A stretch of 64,000 nt of DNA from Alphaproteobacteria bacterium (GTDB lineage: Bacteria > Pseudomonadota > Alphaproteobacteria > UBA2966): positions 85,216 to 149,215 of the forward strand of contig JAGWAU010000006.1 in the NCBI GenBank assembly GCA_021296255.1, written 5' to 3'. Both the position numbers and the translations under genes were made by a program. The notes below the pieces were generated by a model. That model was not told the DNA's origin and did no database searches. It saw only the letters and a program-made list of their open reading frames with translations. Positions within the stretch are counted from its first letter, which is position 1; each line of letters starts with the position of its first letter. Below, one piece after another: positions 53,098 to 62,107 of this stretch.

Positions 53098-53355
53098 CAC
53101 CACTGCGTTCCCGTGGTTCCCACAAGTCGTTGCATCCTAGGGATTTCCGCCTCGCGGCACAATTCGGGAATTCGCGGGAAGCCTTCGCCCGTTCAGCCGT
53201 TGGCGGACAAGCCCCCGGAGAGTGCCTTGCCCGACAAGCGGCCGACGAACCCCCGCCGTCCCGTCCGTCGTGAACCGGGTCATTGATTTCGCCGGTCGAA
53301 ACGTTGACGATGGTCCGGCGGCGCACGTTCCGAAACGACCGAGGAAAGCACGGAC

Positions 53356-53880
53356 ATGCAGTTCCGGATGAAGCAGGTGTTCGACAGCTCGCGGGAGAAG
53401 CTGCGCGAGAAGCCGTCGCGCGGCCTGATGTCAGCGACCGTCGAGAGCCGGCAGGTCGACGGCTTTGAAAGCCACGTCTCCATTCGCGATTTCACCATCG
53501 TGGCGGATGAGCCCAGGAATTTCGGCGGCGGGGACAAAGGCCCGAAGCCCTCGGAGATCCTGCTGGCGGCCCTGGCCGCCTGCCAGGAGGTGACCTATCG
53601 GCTCTACGCCGACGCCATGGAGATTCCGCTGCGGAGCGTTTCCGTCACGGTGACGGGGGAGGCCGACCTGCGCGGTTTCGTCGACGTGGACGGCATTCGT
53701 GCCGGCCTGCAGCGGGTGACCGGCACGGTGACCCTGGACACGCCGGCCGGTCCGGAGGACATCTGGCGCCTGCGGGCCAGAGTCGACGCCCACTGCCCGG
53801 TGCTCGACTCGCTCCAGACGCCGATCGAGGTCAGCCTGGACCTGGAGGTCACGAACTCGGAACGGCAGGCGGCGGAGTAG
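53356..53880 (+). CDS. OsmC/Ohr-family protein
   Basis: 174 residues of the OsmC fold: KPSEILLAALAACQEVTYRLYADAM holds the first conserved Cys, and VDAHCPVLDSLQTPIEV the second. Such pairs reduce organic hydroperoxides in Ohr/OsmC proteins; many members have other or unknown roles. A stand-alone gene, with ATG 53356 preceded by GGAAAG-type site. Confidence 0.85.
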   Translation: MQFRMKQVFDSSREKLREKPSRGLMSATVESRQVDGFESHVSIRDFTIVADEPRNFGGGDKGPKPSEILLAALAACQEVTYRLYADAMEIPLRSVSVTVTGEADLRGFVDVDGIRAGLQRVTGTVTLDTPAGPEDIWRLRARVDAHCPVLDSLQTPIEVSLDLEVTNSERQAAE

Positions 53881-53911
53881 CGGCCCTCATCGTCGTCCGC
53901 AGCCGCACGAC

Positions 53912-53998
53912 ATGAGCAACGGCGACCTGAACCGGATTTCGAACTACATCTGGGGCATCGCCGACGACGTCCTGCGCTACCTCTATTATGTGCGCGGC
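53912..53998 (+). pseudogene. Relic of a type I restriction methylase gene (hsdM N-terminus)
   Basis: MSNGDLNRISNYIWGIADDVLRYLYYVRG reads like the first residues of HsdM-type N6-adenine methylases (MSNGDLNxIxxFIWGIADDVLRDxYVRG). Similarity ends after about 29 residues; unrelated sequence follows, with VALPEEPDDPDAVRRLLADAA readable in another frame. No other part of a restriction system is seen. Confidence 0.6.
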
Positions 53999-54123
53999 GG
54001 CGGTCGCGCTGCCCGAGGAGCCCGACGATCCGGACGCGGTGCGGCGGCTGCTCGCCGACGCCGCTGCGCACGGCGCGGATCGGCGTTACTTGTCTAGTCT
54101 CTCGGGCGGCCCGGAACACGGCG

Positions 54124-54279
54124 CAGACTGTGTGAAACATTAGCAAGATATAATCTTGGAGAAAATAATTCCGAATTATCTTTCTTTACGGAAGATAAAG
54201 TCGCAAAATCTGTAAATTTCGGAGCGTCTGAGAAAATATTTCTATGTATTGGAAAGAAATTTGGTTTTCACACAGTCTG
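54124..54279. mobile_element. MITE-like AT-rich element with 14-bp terminal inverted repeats
   Basis: CAGACTGTGTGAAA (54124-54137) and TTTCACACAGTCTG (54266-54279) are perfect inverted repeats at the ends of a 156-bp AT-rich segment. GGCG occurs directly on both outer sides (54120-54123, 54280-54283), as a 4-bp target duplication would. No coding capacity. An internal hairpin TTATCTT/AAGATAA lies at 54176-54198. Confidence 0.65.
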
Positions 54280-54316
54280 GGCGGTTCATCGCGCCAGAGA
54301 ATGCCGGCCCCAGGAG

Positions 54317-54428
54317 GCCACGTGTGGCACACGCGGGGTCGAGTTTGCTACAACGGGCCGCGCCGCCCCCGGGCGGCGTCTGAATTCCTGTCGCAACGGC
54401 CCTTCCGGCCGTACGTCACGTACGAGAA
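54317..54428 (+). promoter_or_regulatory. Structured leader upstream of sat
   Basis: Three dyads stand before the sat ribosome site (AAGGAGG, about 54427-54433): GCCAC-GT-GTGGC at 54317-54328, CGCCGCCC-CC-GGGCGGCG at 54361-54378 and CGTACGT-C-ACGTACG at 54410-54424. They may be operator or mRNA-structure elements. A clear -35/-10 pair is not visible. Confidence 0.4.
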
Positions 54429-54437
54429 GGAGGACGG

Positions 54438-55703
54438 ATGTCCCAGTTGGTCAATCCCCATGGCGGGGGTGCCCTGAAGCCGCTGCTGGCGCCCGAATCG
54501 GAGCGTGCGGCCGGCCTCGAACGGGCCAAGTCCCTCAAACGTGTCCCGATCACGAGCCGCGAGGTGTCCGACTTCCTGATGCTGGCGATGGGCGCCTACA
54601 CGCCGCTCGACGGCTTCATGGGGCATGACGACTGGCGTGGCGCCTGCGTCGACATGAGGCTTGCCGACGGCACCTTCTGGCCTATTCCCATCACGCTTTC
54701 CTGCGAACGGTCCCTCGCCGACTCGATCGGCGACGGCGAGGAAGTCGCGCTCGTGGACGCGGATTCGAACGACGTGCTGGGCACGCTCGCCGTCGAGGAG
54801 AAGTACATCATCGACCGGGAGCTGGAATGCAACAGCGTCTTCCGCACGATCGATCCTGGTCACCCCGGCGTACAGAAGGTCGTGGCCCAGCCCGAGGTCA
54901 ATCTCGCGGGCCCCGTCGTCGCCTTCAGCGAGAGCCGCTATCCCCAAACCTACGAGGGCCTCTATTACCGCCCCGGCGAGACCCGTAGGCTATTCCGGGA
55001 GAAAGGCTGGTCGCGGGTGGCGGCGTTCCAAACTCGCAACCCCATGCACCGCAGTCACGAGTTTCTCGCCAAGATCGCGGTCGAGGTCTGCGACGGCGTG
55101 CTGATCCATCAGGTCCTCGGCGCACTCAAGCCCGGCGACATTCCCGCCGGCGTCCGGGTCGAGGCCATCGACAAGCTCGTGGAGAACTACTTCGCGCCCG
55201 GCACCGCGGTCCAGGCGGGCTATCCCATCGAGATGCGCTATGCCGGACCGCGAGAGGCGCTGCTCCATGCCCTCTTCCGTCAGAACTTCGGCTGCTCCCA
55301 CCTCATCGTGGGCCGCGATCACGCCGGCGTCAGCGATTACTACGGGCCGTTCGATGCCCAAGACGTCTTCGACGAGCTCGGCCCCGGCGACTTGGAGATC
55401 CGGCCCCTCAAGATTGACGTCACCTTCTTCTGTCACAAGTGCGAGGGCATGGCGACGGGCAAGACTTGTTACGATCCGGGCGACGGCGACCCGCCGGACG
55501 AGGCGGCCCGCATCGCCTTCGCCGCGGATGTGGCGACCGGCGCGGCCGAGGCCCGGCCCTGCGCGCACGGGCCCGAGACCAAACTCTCGATCTCCGGCAC
55601 CCGTCTGCGCGAGATGTTCGCCAACCACGAGACCGTGCCCGAGGAGTTCAGCCGCCGCGAGGTTCTCGAGATCCTCCAGGCCTACTACGACGGCTTGGCG
55701 TAA
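54438..55703 (+). CDS. sat: Sulfate adenylyltransferase (ATP sulfurylase), dissimilatory type
   Basis: 421 residues, homo-oligomeric Sat: RNPMHRSHE (about residues 200-209, the HxxH nucleotide site) and [12 protein letters not shown] (about 291-302) are the two active-site blocks. A zinc-ribbon-like Cys pair is seen in [10 protein letters not shown] with a later GKTCYDPGD. With AprBA encoded downstream, it most likely runs in the sulfite-oxidising direction: APS + PPi gives sulfate + ATP. ATG 54438 has AAGGAGG five to six bases before it. A 317-bp space separates it from aprM. Confidence 0.93.
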   Translation: MSQLVNPHGGGALKPLLAPESERAAGLERAKSLKRVPITSREVSDFLMLAMGAYTPLDGFMGHDDWRGACVDMRLADGTFWPIPITLSCERSLADSIGDGEEVALVDADSNDVLGTLAVEEKYIIDRELECNSVFRTIDPGHPGVQKVVAQPEVNLAGPVVAFSESRYPQTYEGLYYRPGETRRLFREKGWSRVAAFQTRNPMHRSHEFLAKIAVEVCDGVLIHQVLGALKPGDIPAGVRVEAIDKLVENYFAPGTAVQAGYPIEMRYAGPREALLHALFRQNFGCSHLIVGRDHAGVSDYYGPFDAQDVFDELGPGDLEIRPLKIDVTFFCHKCEGMATGKTCYDPGDGDPPDEAARIAFAADVATGAAEARPCAHGPETKLSISGTRLREMFANHETVPEEFSRREVLEILQAYYDGLA

Positions 55704-56020
55704 GGAGGCGGCCGCGCCTTTTCCCGGCCCATCGGCTTGACAAAGTCCCGCTTCTCAAACTACTCAACACTCACAATCCCGGGTTCGCTAAGCGCGGCCG
55801 CGCTCGCGGCGGAATCACGGGTGCATGTAAGGCATCGACTTTCCGGACAGGGCAATCCCCGTCGCGTATGGACTTTGACTTTTACATTGCCGGTCGCGCG
55901 GACCGGTATTCGGTCGGAGACCACGCTTAACCGTCATCGGGGGCTGGCGCCTGAGGCGGACTCGCTGACGATCCTCGGGTCCCTGCGGCAATCGAACTGG
56001 CTACCATCGGGGTGCTTTTG
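55704..56020 (+). other. Spacer between sat and aprM
   Basis: 317 bp with no gene. TTGACA at 55737-55742 is a perfect -35 box, with only a poor -10 (CTACTC) 17 bases later, so aprMBA may have a weak promoter of its own. GGGGTG lies before ATG 56021. No clear terminator hairpin after sat. Confidence 0.4.
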
Positions 56021-56773
56021 ATGTTCAGCGTTAATCCCTTCGCCGAGATCTCGGCGACCATATCGCCCGCCGTCATGCAATGGTACATCATCGTGATGGC
56101 CCTATTCGTGGCGGGCGGCACGCTCTTCGACATGATCCATAAGAAGAGCGCCCGCTACTTCTTCCAGGACTGGACGGCCAAGAAGAAACGCGCGACCAAG
56201 CCGCTCGGCGGCGGCGAGATGGTCTCGCTCGCGGTCGAGACCGCCGTGGTCGACGTGCTCGCCTCGGGTGAGTTCTGCAAGGTGCCACGCCGCATCGCGC
56301 ACCTGCTGTCGTTCTACGGCTTCCTGGCCTACCTCATCGCCACTGTCGTCATGGTGTTCTCGTACCCGACCAAGGAGATGGCCACCCCCACCTGGCTGCC
56401 CAACCTCTGGTACCTCGGCGCCGCGCTGGTCATGGTGGGCGGCTACTGGTTCTGGTTTTTCATCCGAGTCGACGTCGCCAAGGAGGAGCACTCGCCCTTC
56501 CGCCTGATGCACGCCGACCTCTTCGTCGTTTCACTGCTGGCCAGCGTCACGCTAGGCTTCATCTGGGGCCTGACCCAGGCTGCCGGCGAGGCCGGCTGGG
56601 CCAACTTCTTCCTGGCGCTCTACGTCATCGCCAATACGGTGCTCTTCGTCGGCGTGCCGTGGTCCAAGTTCTCCCACATGTTCTACAAGCCCGCGGCGGC
56701 CTTCCAGAAGAAGGTCGAGGAGGCGGACGGCTCGACCAACCTGCCGCCCCCCGCCGACCGGCCCCTTCTCTAG
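56021..56773 (+). CDS. aprM: AprM, membrane protein of the APS reductase system
   Basis: 250 residues with five to six membrane helices: MQWYIIVMALFVAGGTLFDMIHKK at the start, then LLSFYGFLAYLIATVVMVF, WYLGAALVMVGGYWFWFFIR, LFVVSLLASVTLGFIWGL and FFLALYVIANTVLF. AprM is found before aprBA in sulfur oxidisers lacking QmoABC and is thought to move electrons between AprBA and quinone. Conserved His residues (IAHLLSFYG, LMHADLF, FSHMFYKP) may hold haem. ATG 56021 is chosen over GTG 56012. Followed by aprB after 32 bp. Confidence 0.88.
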   Translation: MFSVNPFAEISATISPAVMQWYIIVMALFVAGGTLFDMIHKKSARYFFQDWTAKKKRATKPLGGGEMVSLAVETAVVDVLASGEFCKVPRRIAHLLSFYGFLAYLIATVVMVFSYPTKEMATPTWLPNLWYLGAALVMVGGYWFWFFIRVDVAKEEHSPFRLMHADLFVVSLLASVTLGFIWGLTQAAGEAGWANFFLALYVIANTVLFVGVPWSKFSHMFYKPAAAFQKKVEEADGSTNLPPPADRPLL

Positions 56774-56805
56774 AAGCGACACCGCCAATCCAGGAGCGTA
56801 TCGGC

Positions 56806-57255
56806 ATGCCTACTTTCGTTTACATGACGCGTTGCGACGGCTGCGGAGAGTGCGTGGACATCTGCCCCTCCGACATCATGCACATCGACAAGACCTATCG
56901 CCGCGCCTACAACATCGAGCCCAACATGTGCTGGGAGTGCTATTCCTGCGTGAAGATGTGCCCGCAGCACGCCATCGACGTCCGCGGCTACGCCGACTTC
57001 GCGCCGCTCGGCCACAGCGTCCGCGTGCGCCGCGAGCCCGAGAAGGGCACCATCTCCTGGAAGATCAAGTTCCGCGACGGCCGCGAGAAGGACTTCGTCT
57101 CCCCCATCCGCACCACGCCCTGGGGCTCGATCGAGGAGCCCAAGGACTTCCCGGCGCCGACGGAGGAGGAATACACGTCGCAGGAGCTCTGGCACGAGCC
57201 CGCCGCCCTGAAGATCGATGCCCTGCCCACTCTGGCGGGCAAAGAGAAGGCCTGA
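56806..57255 (+). CDS. aprB: Adenylylsulfate reductase beta subunit (iron-sulfur)
   Basis: 149 residues. Two [4Fe-4S] motifs are visible: CDGCGECVDICP (about 10-21) and CWECYSCVKMCP (about 44-55). The C-terminal tail (about 90-149) wraps the alpha subunit in known AprBA structures. It forms the electron wire between AprA FAD and the membrane partner. aprA starts four bases after this stop. Confidence 0.95.
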   Translation: MPTFVYMTRCDGCGECVDICPSDIMHIDKTYRRAYNIEPNMCWECYSCVKMCPQHAIDVRGYADFAPLGHSVRVRREPEKGTISWKIKFRDGREKDFVSPIRTTPWGSIEEPKDFPAPTEEEYTSQELWHEPAALKIDALPTLAGKEKA

Positions 57256-57259
57256 AGAC

Positions 57260-59104
57260 ATGGGTTGGTTCAACACGAGAGAGACGATCACCGTAGACGC
57301 TGACGTCCTCGTCATCGGCGGCGGCTTCAGCGGCTGCGGCGCCGCTTACGAGGCCGGCCACTGGGGACGCGACATGAAGGTCGTCGTCGTCGAGAAGGCG
57401 AACATCGAGCGCAGCGGCGCGGTCGCCCAGGGCCTCTACGCCATCAACTGCTACATGGGCATGCATTGGGGCGAGAACCAGCCCGAGGATCACGTCCGCT
57501 ACGCGCGCAACGACCTCATGGGACTGGTGCGCGAAGACCTCGGCTACGACATCGCACGGCACGTCGACGCCACCGTACACAAGTTCGACGAGTGGGGCCT
57601 GCCGATGATGCGAGACCCCGAGACCGGCCGCTACCAGCGCGAAGGCAAGTGGCAGATCATGATCCACGGCGAGAGCTACAAGCCGATCATCGCCGAGGCC
57701 GCCCAGAAGTCGGCGGACGAGACCTACAACCGGATCATGGTGACGCACCTGCTTACCGACAAGAAGAACTCCAACCGGATCGCCGGGGCCGTGGGCTTCA
57801 GCGTCCGCAGCGGGGACTTCTACGTCTTCCGGGCCAAGGCAGTGGTCATCACCGCGGGCGGCGCCTCCCACATCTTCCGGCCGCGCGCCGTCGGTGAGGG
57901 CATGGGACGCACTTGGTACGCCCCCTGGAGCAGCGCCTCGGCCTACGGCCTGCCGATCCCCGTCGGCGCCAAGATGACGCAGATGGAGAACCGTATCGTG
58001 CTGGCCCGCTTCAAGGACGGTTACGGTCCGGTCGGCGCCTATTTCCTGCACCTCAAGACCTATACCAAGAACGCTTACGACGAAGAGTACGAGTCGAAGT
58101 GGTACGACGACACCAAGGCGATGGTCGGCGACTACATCGACAGGGAACCGGTGCCGACCTGCCTGCGCAACCACGCCATGCTGCGGGAGATGCAGGCCGG
58201 CCGCGGCCCCATCTACATGGAGACACGCGAGGCCTTTCAGGACCCGCACAAAGAGCAGGTCGGCTGGGAGAACTTCCTCGGCATGACCATCGGCCAGGCG
58301 GTCGTCTGGGCCTCCCAGAACATCGACCCGAAGGAGCGCATGTCCGAGCTCACCACTTCAGAGCCCTACGTCATGGGCTCCCACGCCACGTGCTCCGGCG
58401 CCTGGACCAGCGGTCCGGACGACTACGCGCCGGCGGACTACCGCTGGGGCTACAACCGCATGATGACCGTCGAGGGCCTGTTTGCCGCCGGCGACGCCTG
58501 CGGCGGCACCGCCCACAAGTTCTCGTCCGGCTCCTTCACCGAGGGCCGCGTCGCCGGCAAGGCGGCGATCAACTACATCAGGGACCTCGGCGAGACGCCC
58601 CAGGTGGACAACGCCGAGGTCGAGAAGCTCAAGACCACGGTCTACCAGCCCATGGAGCTCTACCAGGTGGGCCGAAACGAGATCGTCGCCGGCACCGTCT
58701 CGCCGACCTACATCTCGCCGTTGCAGGGCCTCCAGCGCCTCGAGAAAATCATGGACGAGTACTGCGGCGGCATCGCCACCCAGTACATGACCAACGAGCC
58801 CATGCTCGACCGCGGGCTCGAGCTCCTGGGGATGCTGCATGAAGATCTCGACTGCATTGGCGCCGAAGACCTGCACCAGCTGCAGCGGACCTGGGAATTG
58901 CACCACCGCGTCTGGGCCTCCGAATCGGTGACCCACCACACGAAGTTCCGCGAGGAGACGCGCTGGCCCGGCTACTACTACCGCGGCGACCACCCCAAGC
59001 TCGACGACGGCGACTGGCACGTCTTCACGCTCGGCCGGTACAACCCCGACTCGGAGGACTGGGAGATGGAGAAAGCGCCGGTGCATCACCTCATCGACGA
59101 CTGA
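57260..59104 (+). CDS. aprA: Adenylylsulfate reductase alpha subunit (FAD)
   Basis: 614 residues, fumarate-reductase-like flavoprotein. FAD site VLVIGGGFSGCGAAYEAGHWG (about residues 15-36), then AVAQGLYAINCYMG, KAVVITAGGASHIFRPRAVGEGMGRTWY and ATCSGAWTSGPDD, as in AprA. With the aprM-aprB order and no qmo genes it is of the sulfur-oxidising type, turning sulfite + AMP into APS + two electrons. Such systems are known in SAR11 and other bacteria which remove sulfite from organosulfur catabolism. No dsr genes are in the window. Confidence 0.95.
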   Translation: MGWFNTRETITVDADVLVIGGGFSGCGAAYEAGHWGRDMKVVVVEKANIERSGAVAQGLYAINCYMGMHWGENQPEDHVRYARNDLMGLVREDLGYDIARHVDATVHKFDEWGLPMMRDPETGRYQREGKWQIMIHGESYKPIIAEAAQKSADETYNRIMVTHLLTDKKNSNRIAGAVGFSVRSGDFYVFRAKAVVITAGGASHIFRPRAVGEGMGRTWYAPWSSASAYGLPIPVGAKMTQMENRIVLARFKDGYGPVGAYFLHLKTYTKNAYDEEYESKWYDDTKAMVGDYIDREPVPTCLRNHAMLREMQAGRGPIYMETREAFQDPHKEQVGWENFLGMTIGQAVVWASQNIDPKERMSELTTSEPYVMGSHATCSGAWTSGPDDYAPADYRWGYNRMMTVEGLFAAGDACGGTAHKFSSGSFTEGRVAGKAAINYIRDLGETPQVDNAEVEKLKTTVYQPMELYQVGRNEIVAGTVSPTYISPLQGLQRLEKIMDEYCGGIATQYMTNEPMLDRGLELLGMLHEDLDCIGAEDLHQLQRTWELHHRVWASESVTHHTKFREETRWPGYYYRGDHPKLDDGDWHVFTLGRYNPDSEDWEMEKAPVHHLIDD

Positions 59105-59464
59105 TCTGGATCGGCAGTCGAGAGATCGGCCGCTGGCGAGACCTGCCGGGGAAAAGCCTCAACGGGCCCGGACGACGGTGCGCGATGAAGCCCTGAGACC
59201 ATCGTACACGGCGCTGAATGGGCTGACGCAGGGCTAAGCCGTGGCCTGATACGCGCCGCAGGCCGCGAATAATGCTTCCAGAGCGAAACGGCAGTACGAA
59301 CGGGGTCGAACCCCAAGTCCGACCCGGGCGCCGGATCGATCGCGGTACACCCCTGCCGCCACGCGTTGCCGCCTTCGGGCACGACCGGTAAGCTTCTTGG
59401 GTTACCGCCTTTTCCTGATCCGGTCTTCCAAGCAATGACGGCGTGCACAGCGGAGGGACGACAG
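59105..59464. other. Spacer between aprA and the ABC importer genes
   Basis: 360 bp without a gene. It contains a degenerate copy of the palindromic repeat at 59303-59325. GGAGGG before ATG 59465 is the ribosome site of the binding-protein gene. No convincing promoter was found. Confidence 0.4.
59303..59325. repeat. Palindromic repeat, copy 4 (degenerate)
   Basis: GGGTCGAAC and GTCCGACCC pair in eight of nine positions around a five-base loop. The arms match the core of the copies at 30517 and 32433. Confidence 0.5.
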
Positions 59465-60457
59465 ATGATGAATTCACGACGCAGATTCCTGAGACACAGC
59501 CTGATCGCCTTGACGGCCTTGGCACTGGTGAGCGGAGCCTCGGCGGCTCGGGCGGAGGTCGATACGGTCCGCATCAACTCGGCCGCGTTTCCGATCTCCG
59601 CGCCGATCCACGTCGCCCTTCTGCTGAAGCTGTTCGACAAGGCGGGTTTGAACGTCAAGGTGCAGGACTTCCCGTCCGGCGCCGAGGCGATGGAAGGTTT
59701 TCGCGCGGGCCGTGCGGATTTCGTCGTCACCGCGTTCCTACCGACGTCGATTCTCGCTTCACGGGCAGACGTGAGGATCGTGTCCACCCTGGCGGGCGCG
59801 GAGAAGGCGCTGATCATCATGTCCGGACCGGACATCGACGGCCCCGCCGATCTCAAAGGCAAGAAGATCGGTCTTTTGACCCGGTCTGATTCTGCTTTCT
59901 TGCTCGACAGGTATCTCCAGGCCGGAGGTCTGACCTTCGACGACGTCGAGCTTCTCAACCTCACCCCCAGCGACCAGATGGCAGCGCTGAAGAACGGCGA
60001 CGTGGCGGCCGTGGCCGTGTGGCAGCCGTTCGGGCTTATGAGAGATCGCCTGTTCCCGGACCAGGAGATCAAGGTCCTGGCCGATCAGAGCACCGTGAAC
60101 ATGGGGCGGATCTGGTCCTCGTTCATCGCCGAGACGAAATTCATCGAGGAGAATCCGGAGACGACGCGCAAGGTCCTGGGCGTGCTGCAGGAAGCCAAGG
60201 AGTGGATAGACAATGCCTCCGAAGCGGAGCAGACGGAGCTTCTGGCGGGTTACTACCGTCTCAAGGAACCGCTGTTCAAGGCGTACTTTCCAATGTGGAA
60301 GCCGAGGCTCAATCTCACCGACGAGGTCGCGGGAGAGATGTCCACCATGATGAACTGGGCGCTGAAGCAGGGGATCATCGAGAAATCCGTCGATTTCAAA
60401 TCCATATTCGCAACGGATGTTCTCGGGTCAGTCAATCCGGGCCTCCTGTCGGAATAG
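59465..60457 (+). CDS. ABC transporter substrate-binding protein, SsuA/NMT1-like, Tat signal
   Basis: 330 residues. The N-terminus SRRRFLRHSLIALTALALVSGASAARA is a twin-arginine signal with an AxA cleavage site. The mature part is of the SsuA/TauA/ThiY (NMT1) fold: RINSAAFPISAPIHVALL, GLNVKVQDFPSGAEAMEGFRAGRADFVVTA, DLKGKKIGLLTRS and DVAAVAVWQPFG. Substrates in this family include sulfonates, taurine, nitrate and thiamine precursors. The position behind sat-aprMBA favours a sulfonate. The ATPase gene follows after 131 bp. Confidence 0.85.
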   Translation: MMNSRRRFLRHSLIALTALALVSGASAARAEVDTVRINSAAFPISAPIHVALLLKLFDKAGLNVKVQDFPSGAEAMEGFRAGRADFVVTAFLPTSILASRADVRIVSTLAGAEKALIIMSGPDIDGPADLKGKKIGLLTRSDSAFLLDRYLQAGGLTFDDVELLNLTPSDQMAALKNGDVAAVAVWQPFGLMRDRLFPDQEIKVLADQSTVNMGRIWSSFIAETKFIEENPETTRKVLGVLQEAKEWIDNASEAEQTELLAGYYRLKEPLFKAYFPMWKPRLNLTDEVAGEMSTMMNWALKQGIIEKSVDFKSIFATDVLGSVNPGLLSE

Positions 60458-60588
60458 CGCTCCTGCGCGCAAGCCGGCCGCGGATGCCGTCGGAGAGCCG
60501 GCGCCCGGTACCGCCTCGGGTCCATGCCCGCGCTGACAGATGACCCGGGCCGTGGCCGGCGCCGCCACACTGGTCGGGGGTCCGGGCC

Positions 60589-61344
60589 GTGTTGAGGCTG
60601 TCCGCCGCCAGCAAGCGGTTTCACGATGACGGACCTTGGGTCCTGAAGGACATCGAGCTCACGATCCCGGAAAGCAGCTTCTTCTGCCTGCTGGGGCCGA
60701 GCGGATGCGGCAAGTCGACCATCCTCAACATGATCGCGGGTTTCGAAGCTGCCAATTCCGGAACCATCGTGCTCCGGAACCGGCCCATCGTCGCGCCGGG
60801 GCCGGACCGTTTCGTGATCTTTCAGGAGGCGGGCACGGCGCTCTTCTCGTGGCTCAACGTGCGCGAGAACATAGAGTTCGGCATGAGGGTGCAGGGGCGG
60901 CGGAGGGCGGAGCGCCATCCGGTCGTGGACCGTTACCTGTCCATGGTGGGCCTCTCCGATCACGGCAGCAAGTTTCCCGACGAGCTTTCCGGCGGCATGA
61001 AACAGCGCCTGCAGCTCGCGCGGGCGCTGGCCCTCGAACCCGAAATCCTGTTGATGGACGAACCGTTCGGCGCACTCGACGCGATCACGCGGCGACGGCT
61101 GCAGCATGCGGTGCGGAGCATATGGCGGGAGACCGGAAGTACTGTCATCTTCGTTACCCATGACATTGAGGAGGCCATCTTTCTCGGCACACACATCGCG
61201 GTGATGACGGCGGGACCCGGAGCCACGATCAAGTGCCAGATGCCATGCGAGGTTTCTGAGCCGCGCGATCCTTCCAATCCCGAATTCGGGGGCTTCTACA
61301 AGTCGATCGAGGAACTCATACGCGAAGAAATAGGTGACGAATGA
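60589..61344 (+). CDS. ABC transporter ATP-binding protein, SsuB/TauB-like
   Basis: 251 residues with Walker A GPSGCGKST (36-44), signature LSGGMKQRLQLARAL, Walker B ILLMDEPFGALD and the switch VTHDIEEA. This set equals the nitrate/sulfonate/taurine ATPase group. The start is GTG 60589 (gtg ttg agg), with a weak ribosome site. Its stop overlaps the ATG of the first permease. Confidence 0.92.
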   Translation: MLRLSAASKRFHDDGPWVLKDIELTIPESSFFCLLGPSGCGKSTILNMIAGFEAANSGTIVLRNRPIVAPGPDRFVIFQEAGTALFSWLNVRENIEFGMRVQGRRRAERHPVVDRYLSMVGLSDHGSKFPDELSGGMKQRLQLARALALEPEILLMDEPFGALDAITRRRLQHAVRSIWRETGSTVIFVTHDIEEAIFLGTHIAVMTAGPGATIKCQMPCEVSEPRDPSNPEFGGFYKSIEELIREEIGDE

Positions 61345-62102
61345 GAGCCGCTGCCGTTCGCACGCTCTCCCTGCTGCTGTTGCTGGCGCTCTGGGAGTCG
61401 GCAGGTCGCTTGTGGCTCGATCCGCTGCAGCTGCCGCCGCCGAGCGGCGTCGCCGCACGCGCCTGGGACCTGTCGGCTACCGGGGAATTATGGACCCATA
61501 TCGCGGCGAGTCTGGGACGTGTGATCATCGGCTATGCCGCCGGCTCGGCCATCGGCATCGTTCTCGGGTGCTTCGTCGGCGCCGTGCCCGTCATGCGTGA
61601 TTTCTTCTCTTTGCCGATTCGCTTCTTTCGCTCGGTGAACCCGCTGGCCCTGGTGCCGCTCATGATCCTGTGGTTCGGCGTCGGCGAGCTCTCCAAGGTC
61701 ATTCTCATCGCCTACCTGGTGACGATCGTCGTCCTCTACAACACGGCGCTCGGGATCGAGACCATCCCGGCGGACCGTATCCGCGCGGGAAGATGCTTCG
61801 GCCTGACGGGGATCGCCCTGTTCGTCCGCGTCATCGTGCCTGCCGCCGCTCCCGGTATCCTGACGGGACTGCGCCTCGGGATGGGGTTCGCGGTCTTGGT
61901 AGTGATCGGCGCGGAGATGGTCGGCGCGTCGGAAGGTATCGGCTATTTCATACTGTTGGGCCGCCAGTACGTCGCGATCGACGACATCTTCGTGGGCCTC
62001 CTGAGCCTCGGCGTGATGGGAGTCCTGTTGAACCAGGTATTCCTGCTGATCAGGAACCGTCTATTGCGGCGCTACGTCCGCACGATCCTTTACCGGGGTT
62101 AG
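61341..62102 (+). CDS. ABC transporter permease 1, SsuC/TauC-like
   Basis: 253 residues with six membrane helices. The coupling loop EAA-like motif is ERIRAGRCFGLTGIALFVRVIVPAAAPGILTGLRLG in kind (IRAGRCFGLTG, VIVPAAAPGILTGLRLG). ATGA overlap with the ATPase gene. Pairs with the second permease six bases downstream, so the channel is probably a heterodimer, unlike the usual SsuC homodimer. Confidence 0.9.
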   Translation: MRAAAVRTLSLLLLLALWESAGRLWLDPLQLPPPSGVAARAWDLSATGELWTHIAASLGRVIIGYAAGSAIGIVLGCFVGAVPVMRDFFSLPIRFFRSVNPLALVPLMILWFGVGELSKVILIAYLVTIVVLYNTALGIETIPADRIRAGRCFGLTGIALFVRVIVPAAAPGILTGLRLGMGFAVLVVIGAEMVGASEGIGYFILLGRQYVAIDDIFVGLLSLGVMGVLLNQVFLLIRNRLLRRYVRTILYRG

Positions 62103-62107
62103 GCCAA

